A stretch of 64,000 nucleotides of DNA from SW132 sp038150125 (GTDB lineage: Bacteria > Bacteroidota > Rhodothermia > Balneolales > Balneolaceae): positions 109,698 through 173,697 of the forward strand of contig NZ_JBBVMF010000010.1 of NCBI RefSeq assembly GCF_038150125.1. The letters are read 5' to 3'. Shown in pieces: positions 8,566-16,940 of this stretch (positions are counted from its first letter, which is position 1; each line of letters starts with the position of its first letter). The notes beneath the pieces were generated by a model. That model ran no database searches. It was not told the DNA's origin and saw only the letters and a program-made list of their open reading frames with translations. The position numbers and the translations under genes were made by a program.

Positions 8566-8649
8566 CATGAACCCGGGCCGATTATGCTTCAGGGAGATCA
8601 CGGACCTATTGAATTTAGAAAACTTGTGATAACTCCGTCTTCAAATTAA
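8566..8649 (+). pseudogene. C-terminal relic of a DUF1080 (3-keto-disaccharide hydrolase) gene
   Basis: This short frame reads HEPGPIMLQGDHGPIEFRKL VITPSSN before a TAA at 8647-8649. The string PIMLQGDHGPIEFR is the characteristic end of DUF1080 domain proteins (compare PIALQHHGNKVDGEWASS ... VQFRNIYIKEI at the end of the intact DUF1080 gene at 10299-11057). Nothing upstream in the frame continues the domain, so it is a truncated remnant of about 27 codons, on the opposite strand to the intact gene. Confidence 0.65.
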
Positions 8650-8678
8650 TTCTCATAAAGTAGTCACCCATTAACGGG

Positions 8679-8701
8679 CAGAGCGGTTCATTGCCGCTCT
8701 G
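8679..8701 (-). terminator. Hairpin downstream of the Gfo/Idh/MocA gene
   Basis: CAGAGCGG and CCGCTCTG form a perfect 8-bp stem with a 7-nt loop, 17 bp beyond the stop of the minus-strand gene. There is no run of T after it on either strand, so intrinsic termination is only a possibility. Confidence 0.4.
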
Positions 8702-8717
8702 TGCATCCCGGATGTAT

Positions 8718-10124
8718 TTATGCTATCTCTTTCATGTTGACAGGGTCCCAACGTATCATTCGCTCTTCATCCATGCTGGTGTTCGTTAGCAGGGCGGGAG
8801 CTGCTGCACGGAACCCAAATGTAGAATCTTCAAAGACAGGAGATCCGTTTCGAATTGAGTCAAAGAAGTTCACGAAGTGATCCAGTCTTGAGTCGTACCC
8901 ATCAGGAGTGCGATATTCTTCGGTCTGATTCATTTCGGGTTGAAACTGTACTTCGCCGGCATGTTCTTGCTTGAAATTTTGTATGAACTCTTCCTGAACC
9001 ACTTCTGAAAATGTGAGCAGAGAGTTATAGCCTTTGAGATCTTCCAATGTGGGTTCTCTACGCGGAATCCGGGTTAATTTTACATTATTTCCCGGAGATA
9101 CCTCCATCGCACCTTCATCGCCGATAAACTGAAATCGCGTACCCGTACCGCCGCCATCAGCCAGGTTACTTTGCAAAGTAAGTGTAAAATCGGGGTGATT
9201 GTCTGTTTCGGGATAGTGATACTGGCCGTTGATCACATCAGGTGCTTCTCGTCCGTCAAACCAGGAACGCAGGCCACCGGCAGCAGCTATGCGTGTTGGC
9301 CCCGCAGAGCCCAATACTGTATGAATACCCGTGAAAAGGTGTACGAAAAGATCACCGGGAACGCCTGTTCCGTAATCATCATAGCATCTCCATCTGAAGA
9401 ACCGTTTTGGGTCCCAGGATACATCGGGAGCATTTCCAAGGAATGTGTCCCAATCCACCGTTTCAGGAGTAGCATCTTCAGGCATAGAATATTGCCAGGC
9501 TCCCAGAGAAGAGTTACGGTTATAGACGGCCACTACTTGGTTCAATGTCCCGATAGCTCCGGATTCATACAACTCTTTTGCTTTCAAAAAGATCAGGTCG
9601 CTGGTAAACTGGCTGCCAACCTGCAGAACAGCATCGCTGTTACGGTCTGCATTGATTACGTCTGCCCCCTCTTCAATTTTTTGGACCATTGGTTTTTCAC
9701 AATAAACATGTTTACCGGCCTCCAGGAAATCAATTGAATGCCGGGCGTGCCAATGGTCTGGCGTGCACAGAAGAACGGCATCCACATCATCCCGATTCAA
9801 GATTTCACGATAATCTTTAGTTGTAAATACATCTTTACCAAACACCTCTTTAGTTCGTACAAGACGTGAATCATAACAATCGGCTGCAGCTACTAACTCC
9901 ACCCCGGGAACTTCAAGTGCGGTGGGCGTATCATAATGAGCAATAATTCCCATGCCTATTGTAGCGATTTGGATACGGTCATTTGCTGCAAACTTTTTTT
10001 TCCAGTCCCGGCTCTTAAGTTCTTCATAGCGACTTGCTGCTTCTCCCTTAAAAGGATTAAAAGCCAGGCCAGCCATACCAAAAGCACTGTTTCTTAGAAA
10101 ATTCTTGCGAGAAATATCAGACAT
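8718..10124 (-). CDS. Gfo/Idh/MocA-family NAD(P)-dependent oxidoreductase
   Basis: Putative sugar or inositol-type dehydrogenase. Members oxidise or reduce hydroxyl groups on sugars using NAD(P); the substrate is not identifiable here. The 468-residue protein starts with SRKNFLRNSAFGMAGLAF, a Tat-like signal in which the second arginine is lysine. The Rossmann part follows with IATIGMGIIAHYD and VPGVELVAAADCYDSR. DAVLLCTPDHWHARHSID and AGKHVYCEKPM contain the family EKP motif. The C-terminal domain includes GDLFVHLFTGIHTVLG. It is transcribed after a DUF1080 gene (gap about 175 bp). Pairs of this kind are common in Bacteroidota loci for 3-keto-glycoside turnover, so a role in extracytoplasmic sugar oxidation is plausible inference. 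Confidence 0.92.
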   Translation of the reverse strand: MSDISRKNFLRNSAFGMAGLAFNPFKGEAASRYEELKSRDWKKKFAANDRIQIATIGMGIIAHYDTPTALEVPGVELVAAADCYDSRLVRTKEVFGKDVFTTKDYREILNRDDVDAVLLCTPDHWHARHSIDFLEAGKHVYCEKPMVQKIEEGADVINADRNSDAVLQVGSQFTSDLIFLKAKELYESGAIGTLNQVVAVYNRNSSLGAWQYSMPEDATPETVDWDTFLGNAPDVSWDPKRFFRWRCYDDYGTGVPGDLFVHLFTGIHTVLGSAGPTRIAAAGGLRSWFDGREAPDVINGQYHYPETDNHPDFTLTLQSNLADGGGTGTRFQFIGDEGAMEVSPGNNVKLTRIPRREPTLEDLKGYNSLLTFSEVVQEEFIQNFKQEHAGEVQFQPEMNQTEEYRTPDGYDSRLDHFVNFFDSIRNGSPVFEDSTFGFRAAAPALLTNTSMDEERMIRWDPVNMKEIA

Positions 10125-10298
10125 GGTAAACTCCTTGTTAAGTGATCAAAAGTTGGTATTTGTGCTTAAAATCAGAATGATTATTTAATATCGACTAAAA
10201 ATTACTTTTAACTCTGGCAGATTATCTTACTGTTGTTCGTTTCATCAAATCGGGGGCTGAAAATGATTGCTAAAAAATTCGCCAATTCGTGAAAGAGA

Positions 10299-11057
10299 TC
10301 AAATCTCCTTAATGTAAATATTTCGAAATTGAACAAGGGAAGGTGAACTTGCCCATTCTCCATCAACTTTGTTGCCGTGATGCTGAAGTGCAATAGGTCC
10401 GCGATCGTCTACATCGGGAAGCTGCACATCTTCAATGATTGTTTGTTCATTGAGGACGACAGTCAAACGGTCTCCTATCATCGTAATTTCAAACGTATTC
10501 CACTCACCGATGTGATTATCAGCGAACGTTGAGGGTGTAACTCCGGCAACTACCTCAGGTGGCATATTGGAATCCATTCTGTATCCGTAAACTTCACCTG
10601 AACCGATTGGCCAGCTCCAAATATTAACCTGGGCTTTCGACATTCCACGCAAATAGATACCTGAATCGGCATCAGGGACTGACATTCTGATAGCCTCACC
10701 ATTGGCATTCAGTTGATGAGAACCATCAGGCCGAATGATTGGAACATTTGGATTGGTAAAGGGAGTATCTTTAAGCCGCCAATCGATGCGGAGAACAAAA
10801 TCTCCATAGTCATCCTCTGTCCAGAGGTTTTTATCTCCTTCCGCTTCACTCATTGCATCGTAATCAATTACCCCGTCTATGACCTGCCAGTGACCGCCAT
10901 CACCTTCGGGAATCATCCATCCGGAAAGGTCCTGTCCATTAAAAATAGACGTATAATCATCGTTCTGGCCATTACTTTCCGTACACGTTACGATAAATGC
11001 GAAAAAAAAGAGTGTAATAGCTAGAAGTTTAATTTTTGTAATGTAGAGATTATTCAT
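10299..11057 (-). CDS. DUF1080 (3-keto-disaccharide hydrolase) domain lipoprotein
   Basis: Secreted glycoside-active protein of the DUF1080/3-keto-disaccharide hydrolase family, a concanavalin-like beta-sandwich. The N-terminus has a hydrophobic signal and a Cys at residue 25 (FAFIVTCTES); threonine before the Cys makes the lipobox imperfect. The domain shows IFNGQDLSGWMIPEGDGGHW, LRIDWRLKDTP, DSGIYLRGM, GEWNTFEITMIGDRLTVVLN and a C-terminal FRNIYIKEI. Length 252 fits a single-domain member. Probably cooperates with the downstream Gfo/Idh/MocA enzyme. Confidence 0.9.
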   Translation of the reverse strand: MNNLYITKIKLLAITLFFFAFIVTCTESNGQNDDYTSIFNGQDLSGWMIPEGDGGHWQVIDGVIDYDAMSEAEGDKNLWTEDDYGDFVLRIDWRLKDTPFTNPNVPIIRPDGSHQLNANGEAIRMSVPDADSGIYLRGMSKAQVNIWSWPIGSGEVYGYRMDSNMPPEVVAGVTPSTFADNHIGEWNTFEITMIGDRLTVVLNEQTIIEDVQLPDVDDRGPIALQHHGNKVDGEWASSPSLVQFRNIYIKEI

Positions 11058-11228
11058 AAGTCAAAATATTTGATTCAGTTAGCTGAACAATTGATCGGGA
11101 TTGTCAATTAAAAAGGCCGTTAACCTGAATATATCACAGTAATTTAATTGAAATATGTATAGTTACATGCGATATATAAGTTAAGATCAAATGTTACGTG
11201 TTTAACAAAGGTACTGAGTCTTCACGGC

Positions 11229-11362
11229 AAAAATTTAACGCTTCGTTTCGTTTTCCTAAAGAATCAATAAGTGAAAGGGTAAAATCGCTTGCTCAAAAAT
11301 CCTTCAGCTGCACAACTTTACCGCCGCTATGTCATCTTAGCCTTGCTGAGCGTTAAATTTTT
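11229..11362. repeat. Short element bounded by 14-bp inverted repeats
   Basis: AAAAATTTAACGCT at 11229-11242 is perfectly repeated in inverse orientation as AGCGTTAAATTTTT at 11349-11362, enclosing about 106 bp with no frame. It may be a MITE-like element or a long hairpin. No target-site duplication was recognised. Confidence 0.5.
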
Positions 11363-11815
11363 TAGTGAAATAACTGGAACAATATATAAATATAGTTGAG
11401 ATAATCGAGTGGAAGGAGATAAATTCTCAAAATGATATGGCCTTAGAGTTTAATCGCTCAGAGTTTTATCGAAAAGTTGGGGTTAATCCAAGTAGCCATA
11501 AGCCATAATTAAAGGTTTTAGCTACCGATTTGAACACAGCTTTTATAAACATAGCAGATAGCCTGCAATGTTCTTTGTACTCTACCTATATGTGTGGGCC
11601 TTTGGAGAATTAGAAAAATTAAAAGTCGCTGCTCAGGTTGGTGAATACAATGCTGAGGGTTTGAACTATTTAGTGATGGTGAATAAATAAGGTTCTATGT
11701 TAATCGGGACAGGATCGTATTGTTGACTTCAAAATACCAGTGTAGATTGGAATTGTATTTTACAAGAATAAAAGGGTATTTATTTTTACCCACACCTATC
11801 AACATAGCCATAAAT
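11363..11815. other. Intergenic stretch with a possible decayed gene
   Basis: No intact gene. On the plus strand, frames near 11436-11625 and 11568-11690 read like fragments of protein (for example VGVNPSSHKP, LKVLATDLNTAFINIADSLQ and, shifted, KVAAQVGEYNAEGLNYLVMV). They are separated by stops and a shift and end at TAA 11688-11690. The family is not recognised; this is a weak call of a pseudogene. Confidence 0.3.
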
Positions 11816-11819
11816 AAAA

Positions 11820-11842
11820 AAGCCCGGCTAAAAACCGGGCTT
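11820..11842 (-). terminator. Intrinsic terminator of the cupin gene
   Basis: AAGCCCGG / CCGGGCTT form an 8-bp GC-rich stem with a 7-nt loop. On the minus strand the stem is followed by a run of T (the A run 11815-11820 on the plus strand). It lies 30 bp past the cupin stop codon. Confidence 0.85.
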
Positions 11843-11871
11843 CGTAATATTTAAAAGAAAAGTATACCGCT

Positions 11872-12195
11872 TCACTGTAGATGAGCAGGAGGGGATGTTG
11901 CTTCAATGGCCGTAAATGTTTCGAGGATCTTATATTTGTGTTCAGATCCCTTGGGTACAAAGTAAGAGTCGCCCTCGGTAAGTTCTTTTACCTCGTCAGC
12001 CAGGTGAAGCTCTGCTTTGCCTTTAAGAACATAACCAACTGTTTCGTAGGCACTTCGATGAAATTCTTTATCCGCGCCGGGCTCTTCATTTTTCCAGATT
12101 CTGAGTCCAACGTTTTCACCCGTTGCCAGGATTTCTTTGGGTGTATCTTTTTCCGGCAATTTTCCTTTTGATGTTTCTTCTATCTCTGAATTCAT
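11872..12195 (-). CDS. Small cupin-domain protein
   Basis: Single-domain cupin of 107 residues. The beta-barrel is recognisable from VGLRIWKNEEPGADKEFHRS (metal-binding side), ETVGYVLKGKAELHLADE, LTEGDSYFVPKGSEHKYKIL and a final FTAIEATSPPA. PKGSEHKY supplies the second cupin motif histidine. Such stand-alone cupins often bind a metal and a small ligand; no substrate can be inferred. It is followed by its own terminator and is divergent from the SDR gene at 12552, so it looks monocistronic. Confidence 0.85.
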   Translation of the reverse strand: MNSEIEETSKGKLPEKDTPKEILATGENVGLRIWKNEEPGADKEFHRSAYETVGYVLKGKAELHLADEVKELTEGDSYFVPKGSEHKYKILETFTAIEATSPPAHLQ

Positions 12196-12551
12196 AATAG
12201 TTTTTATATAATTAGTTAATCTTTACTTCTTATAAAACACAGGTCGCGCCTCAGTCATTTCATAAGGATATTTATTTCATCAAAAAGGCAAAAGGATAAG
12301 TGCCGGCGTAACAGGTCGTAGTCTAATCTGAATATTATTATAATGATAATCGTGAGGGACCAGGTTCTTAAATAAATAGCATGATTTCGATTCATCAGAC
12401 AGGAGCATATTATGGTGAGGAATAGTGACTGTATATTTGCGCGATTTATTTTGAATTTTCAGGCAGCAATTAATTGTTAGGATAAATAAAGAGGTTAAAA
12501 ATTCCTCTAATACACATATCAAGATTAATAATAAAATATAAGGAGAGTATT
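12196..12551. other. Divergent intergenic region between cupin and SDR genes
   Basis: About 356 AT-rich bases that must hold the promoters of both divergent genes. No coding frame is supported. The SDR ribosome-binding site AAGGAGAG lies at about 12540-12547. Nothing else is recognised. Confidence 0.5.
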
Positions 12552-13442
12552 ATGATTGCAGTTACAGGAGCAACCGGCACGATTGGAAGTGAACTCATCA
12601 GGCTATTGTCTGAGTCTGGCGTTGAAGCAAAAGCACTATCCCGTAATCCGCCAAGAAAATCGGAGCTTCCGAATATAACCTGGGTCGAGTGCGATTTAGA
12701 AGACCCGGACTCACTGAGAGACGCTTTTTCAGGATGCGATAAACTGTTTCTTCTAACCGGGAATACGGAAAAGATGGTGACATTACAGACGAACGCCATC
12801 GAGGCTGCTAACAAAGCGGGCATTAAACATGTGGTTAAGTTATCGGCTCTTGGGGCGTCTGAACACTCCAAATCAATAATTGGTGTTTGGCACTATATTG
12901 TCGAGGAGTATTTAAAAGAATCCGGACTGGGATGGACCATGCTCCGTCCTCACGTATATATGCAGAATCTAATTGAGCAGGAAGATTCAATCAATCGGGA
13001 AGATGGGATGTTCTATTCACCATCCGGTGACGCTAAAATTCCCCTGATCGACACGCGGGATATTTCCCTGGCAGCCAAAGAGATATTATCCGGGGGCAGC
13101 CATAGCGGAGAAACCTACACGCTGTCGGGACCAGAGGCGATTTCGTACCATGACTGCGCTGCCGTTCTCTCTGATGTTTTGGCCCATACGGTAGAGTATG
13201 TCCCGGAATCGTTTGATGACGCCTGGACCAGAATGCGAGACCAGGATTTTCCAATCTGGCTGATCAGCGGCCAGCTTGCCCTGGCAGAGTACCACAGGGA
13301 AGGTAAAGGCACCCAAATTATTACCGACTCAGTTAAAGAGATCACCGGGCAGGAGCCCCGTTCGTTCGAAGCATTTGCAAAGGATTACTTTGGTGACCTG
13401 GAGTGGAAAGAGTTGTGGAGATCTCCTTTGGGTGAAAGTTAA
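12552..13442 (+). CDS. NmrA/QorB-type SDR family NAD(P)-binding oxidoreductase
   Basis: Atypical short-chain dehydrogenase of the NmrA/QorB type. The N-terminal Rossmann motif is VTGATGTIGSELIRLL. Then come VECDLEDPDSL and LFLLTGNTEKM. HVVKLSALGAS and LRPHVYMQNL replace the classical YxxxK active site, as in NmrA-like proteins. The C-terminal half reads IPLIDTRDISLAAKEIL and TYTLSGPEAISYHD. Members are quinone reductases or redox sensors; which applies here is unknown. The 296-residue length is normal, and the start is fixed by the AAGGAGAG ribosome-binding site. No co-oriented partner is nearby. Confidence 0.9.
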   Translation: MIAVTGATGTIGSELIRLLSESGVEAKALSRNPPRKSELPNITWVECDLEDPDSLRDAFSGCDKLFLLTGNTEKMVTLQTNAIEAANKAGIKHVVKLSALGASEHSKSIIGVWHYIVEEYLKESGLGWTMLRPHVYMQNLIEQEDSINREDGMFYSPSGDAKIPLIDTRDISLAAKEILSGGSHSGETYTLSGPEAISYHDCAAVLSDVLAHTVEYVPESFDDAWTRMRDQDFPIWLISGQLALAEYHREGKGTQIITDSVKEITGQEPRSFEAFAKDYFGDLEWKELWRSPLGES

Positions 13443-13785
13443 GTGGTGCAGCTGTTTTTATAGAACCGATTAAAGGTAAAGCAAGACACAAGATCCGCCC
13501 ACAGGAGCTATAACCGAGCGGGTTTTTTAAGCTTATTGAGGCTGTCCAAAAAAGGCGTTTAATAAAGAACTTTACTGTCAATATTGTCATGCCGGACCCG
13601 ATCCGGTATCTCCTGCCTATATTGAAACGGGAAATCCCGCATCAAGCACGGGATGACGCCCTTTTGGAGAATCTCAGTGTTAGGTATAAGTCGTTCGTTA
13701 TGCCATTGTATTACGTTTTGGACAACAAATAAAACTTATCACTATCTTCAGATGGTTAATGTCAACTTTACAGCCTAACTGCAAC
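13443..13785. other. Intergenic stretch between SDR and M15 peptidase genes
   Basis: No gene. It contains a weak hairpin followed by T6 near 13510-13530 (possible SDR terminator) and the palindromic repeat listed separately. Confidence 0.5.
13586..13657. repeat. REP-like palindromic intergenic repeat
   Basis: The unit is bounded by GTCAT and ATGAC. It contains two internal hairpins: CGGACCCGATCCG, and CGGGAAATCCCG with a further CGGGAT near the end. The wording GTCATGCCGGACCCGATCCG resembles a repeat that is common in intergenic DNA of many bacteria. No other full copy was found in this window. Confidence 0.6.
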
Positions 13786-14541
13786 ATGAGATTCATCCCT
13801 CTTCTTCTATGTATATTAATGGTTAACTGTCAGGCCGAGCCTGAAAAAGCAATGGTAGATGAAACCGAAACTCAGGCGATAAATCAGGTCTCGTTCCCCG
13901 AGAACAGATCCGTAGAATTTGTAACCGGTCAGTTTGAGTTTGAGGATCATCCTGATTTTGTACGTGTTGCCGATAGTCTGTCTGACAAGGAGATTTATCT
14001 ACAGAAACCGACATACGAAGCTTTCCTGGATATGGCGGCACATGCGGAAGCGGATGGTGTTGAGCTGATAGTTATTTCAGGTACGCGAAACTTTATGGTT
14101 CAAAAATTTATATGGGACCGTAAATGGGAAAACTCAGAGGAAGAAACAGGGATGGCCAAAGCGAGAGACATATTGCTATACAGCTCCATGCCAATGACGT
14201 CGCGCCACCACTGGGGGACCGATATTGACCTCAACAATCTGACCAATAGCTGGTTTAAAGAGGGAGAAGGAAAGATAGTGTACGACTGGCTCACGACTCA
14301 CGCCAACGACTACGGATTCTATCAGCCCTACACCGATAAATCGCTGAATGGCCGCAACGGCTATGAGGAGGAGAGATGGCACTGGACGTACATGCCATTG
14401 GCTGATCATTACCTGGAGTTCTACAATCAGAACATCACGAATGAAGATATCACCGGATTCGAAGGTTCTGATCTTGCACCACAGATTGATATGGTTGCCA
14501 ACTACGTGAATGGGGTTTCCGTGAAGGTGAAGAATTACTGA
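13786..14541 (+). CDS. M15/VanY-type D-alanyl-D-alanine carboxypeptidase lipoprotein
   Basis: Zinc-dependent peptidoglycan carboxypeptidase of family M15 (VanY/DdcY type), probably anchored in a membrane facing the periplasm. I start at the ATG at 13786 (MRFIPLLLCILMVNCQAE) because this gives a clean lipoprotein signal with the Cys at residue 15; the frame extends nine codons upstream. The catalytic domain shows VISGTRNFMVQ, then SRHHWGTDIDLN (H and D zinc ligands), and ERWHWTYMP (catalytic Glu and last His ligand). The length of 251 residues is typical. It removes terminal D-Ala from stem peptides; monocistronic by context. Confidence 0.9.
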   Translation: MRFIPLLLCILMVNCQAEPEKAMVDETETQAINQVSFPENRSVEFVTGQFEFEDHPDFVRVADSLSDKEIYLQKPTYEAFLDMAAHAEADGVELIVISGTRNFMVQKFIWDRKWENSEEETGMAKARDILLYSSMPMTSRHHWGTDIDLNNLTNSWFKEGEGKIVYDWLTTHANDYGFYQPYTDKSLNGRNGYEEERWHWTYMPLADHYLEFYNQNITNEDITGFEGSDLAPQIDMVANYVNGVSVKVKNY

Positions 14542-14638
14542 TATGTCCAAAATTTAGGGGTAAGAACCGGTTTACCCGTTCCGAATCATTGGGAGATGAT
14601 TGACCTGAAAACTCTTCTCCTTGCATAAACATATCAAA

Positions 14639-16582
14639 TCAATTCTCCCAAAGCTCCTGACGCCAATACCGCGGGGGACGCTCGTCAACTACCTCTATGG
14701 TGATGGTATCTGAAAATGTACGCCCATTGCGATCAGTGCTGATCACTTCGATTAGATGTACACCTAAGGGCAGAACCGATAGCTGTACGCGCCATAGGTG
14801 CATATTTCTGTTAGAAATGGTTCGCTGCGGCTGAGGAGGGGCAGGCCCGAATTGACTCCCGCGGTAGAGTTCATGACCCTGTGCACGCTCGTCACCTGAC
14901 CGGCTTTGAAACGCATATCTGGCAACGGACAGTTGCCTGGCCGCTGCGAACGGATCTGCCCACTCAGCACCAAGTTTCTGAGATTCCCCATCTCCTGCTT
15001 GCGTTCGCTCCATGGTGAGGATAGTTCCGTCAGGCAGGTGGGCTTCAACAATTGTTTCGGAAGACCCAGCCCAGACATTTGCTGTCAGCCAGACGGTCTC
15101 ATCAAAATCGGCGGGTGTCAGGATGTTTGGATCCGGAAGGTCGTTAATAGATGCGGGTGGCAGCGGGGCTCTGTTTTCCGGATTCTCACGATTCCAGGCC
15201 ATAATCGTATCAAACCATTCGCGAAAAGCTGGTGTATTCAATGCAACCCACTGTCCGCGCTCTTTTCCAAGACGATCGCCTATATACTGCTCGGTGTAGT
15301 CGGTGCCGGTAAAATCAAGTCTTAGGAACCCTTTTGGCGCACCCATTCGCTGCAATCCCATCGGTATGCCGTCTATCGAGAAATCTCCCTGGAACCAGGC
15401 GCCTGATGCAGCGCCCGCTATGATATGACGAAAGGGGAGAGGTCCCGTGCCTGTATGCTCGGTCCAGCCGTCAAAAAGCTGACCCGGCGCATGGTTTTCA
15501 ATGGTATGCGTATGGCCTGAGAGGGACAGCGCTTCATGGCCGTTAAGCATGCTGTGAATTTGGTCAAGGTTGTCGGTTTGATGCGTGATGCTGCCGTGAT
15601 CCACAAATGAAATAAATGGTATGTGATGGTTAAGAACGATGAGCCGATCGTCGGGTGTGCGCTCAATCAGCCCCTCAAGCCAGTCAAGCTGAGTGTCCGT
15701 TACTCGTCCGTTGTATCGTGGATTGTCTGCGTTATTGCAGTAATCGTGGCCCATGGCAACATCCTCTTCGTTACACGGATACACTACATTATCAAGAGCA
15801 ACAAAAAGTACATCTCCCTGTTCAAATGCGAAATAACTTGGCCCCACAATCCGTCGCCAGCTATCAGCTTTGTCGCTGTTGGTTCTGGCGTCAAAATCGA
15901 TATCGTGATTTCCGATAACCAGCCACTGAGGAATGCCGGCAGATGCGCCGACCCGAAGAAGACGATCTAAAAGTCCAAGATCATCACCTACTACATCACC
16001 AAGATAGATCATGCAGTCCGACTGCCCGAGCCCTGAGTTGATCACGTCAGTCATTACTCCGTCTCTAAACCAGCCAATTTGTTCGTTGCTGTAGGTTTGG
16101 GAATCTCCAATCATAGCGCAGGAAAAGCTGGAGCCAGAGGCCTCAGTTTTAGTCAGCGGGAAGTTAATTTGTTCGGGTGCCGGGCCGGTTGGAGAGAGAC
16201 CGCCGAATCGCATGTCGTAACCCGTGCCGGTTTCCTTATGGATATAGAAAAACTGCGGAACCATGCGCTCATCGGTGGGGACCTGCCAGCCCGAAGGCTG
16301 AACAATCGTGAGATCCATATCGTCACGAACCTCAATTTCATAGGCTCCATTCTGGTCTGTTGTGACCCAGTCTCTGCCATTTGAGACATGAACGCCTTCC
16401 ATGCCACTCTCCCCGTCATCAAATGAGGAATTCAGATTGATGTCTTCAAATACAAACCCTTTGATTGTGTTTTCGCCAAATCCGTCATTAATGATTTCCG
16501 GCTGGCCGATCCACTGCCGGGCGTTTGATACATTCGCTGAAATAAGAAGAGCAAGCAGAGTGAAAAATAGTCGAGCAGTCAT
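14639..16582 (-). CDS. Calcineurin-like metallophosphoesterase with N-terminal SdrD/carboxypeptidase-like domain
   Basis: Secreted metallophosphoesterase of about 647 residues. I place the start at the ATG at 16580-16582 (MTARLFFTLLALLISANVSN) because it begins a proper signal peptide; the frame extends 22 codons further upstream. A small beta domain follows with IKGFVFEDINLNSSFDDGES and VTTDQNGAYEIEV. Next is the phosphoesterase core: AMIGDSQTYS (GDxQ in place of the usual GDxH), YLGDVVGDD, WLVIGNHDID, LNHHIPF and LSGHTHTIENH. The C-terminal part (ETVWLTANVWAGSS; LSVLPLGVHLIEVISTD) matches the calcineurin-like C-terminal domain known in Bacteroidota proteins. The substrate is unknown. It is transcribed convergently with the M15 gene. 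Confidence 0.9.
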   Translation of the reverse strand: MTARLFFTLLALLISANVSNARQWIGQPEIINDGFGENTIKGFVFEDINLNSSFDDGESGMEGVHVSNGRDWVTTDQNGAYEIEVRDDMDLTIVQPSGWQVPTDERMVPQFFYIHKETGTGYDMRFGGLSPTGPAPEQINFPLTKTEASGSSFSCAMIGDSQTYSNEQIGWFRDGVMTDVINSGLGQSDCMIYLGDVVGDDLGLLDRLLRVGASAGIPQWLVIGNHDIDFDARTNSDKADSWRRIVGPSYFAFEQGDVLFVALDNVVYPCNEEDVAMGHDYCNNADNPRYNGRVTDTQLDWLEGLIERTPDDRLIVLNHHIPFISFVDHGSITHQTDNLDQIHSMLNGHEALSLSGHTHTIENHAPGQLFDGWTEHTGTGPLPFRHIIAGAASGAWFQGDFSIDGIPMGLQRMGAPKGFLRLDFTGTDYTEQYIGDRLGKERGQWVALNTPAFREWFDTIMAWNRENPENRAPLPPASINDLPDPNILTPADFDETVWLTANVWAGSSETIVEAHLPDGTILTMERTQAGDGESQKLGAEWADPFAAARQLSVARYAFQSRSGDERAQGHELYRGSQFGPAPPQPQRTISNRNMHLWRVQLSVLPLGVHLIEVISTDRNGRTFSDTITIEVVDERPPRYWRQELWEN

Positions 16583-16940
16583 AGTTGGAGTATTGATTTG
16601 AACAGGATTGATTGCATACAATTTCATATAACTATTTAACATACTCAACTCTTGTATTCATCAAGGTTAAGAAAGAGTAAATATTAATGTGTATATCTTA
16701 GCCATCTCACTTCATTTAAAGCAGAGTAATAGGTCTAATAATATCTCACTTAGGGATTGAGTGCTGTTTTTTTTTGATATAAAATAATCCACTCAACAAA
16801 CTTACAGCCAATTTAGGCTAAAGTGTCCTAAGCTTAATACTCAATACATTCTATCGTAACACTGCTAATCGATATTAAAAGTAAATATGTCAGCGCTGCG
16901 AGGCTGATTGAAACTGTAATAGATTAGTAAAAAAAGAGTC
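16583..16940. other. Intergenic stretch, nothing recognised
   Basis: About 358 AT-rich bases between divergent genes (phosphoesterase and acyltransferase). No frame, repeat or hairpin that I can support. Confidence 0.5.

Noticed and set aside
9171..9737. Plus-strand open frame of 188 codons
   Set aside because: Antisense to the Gfo/Idh/MocA gene; no motif.
12470..12871. Minus-strand open frame of 133 codons
   Set aside because: Antisense to the start of the SDR gene, which has an RBS and a clear Rossmann motif.
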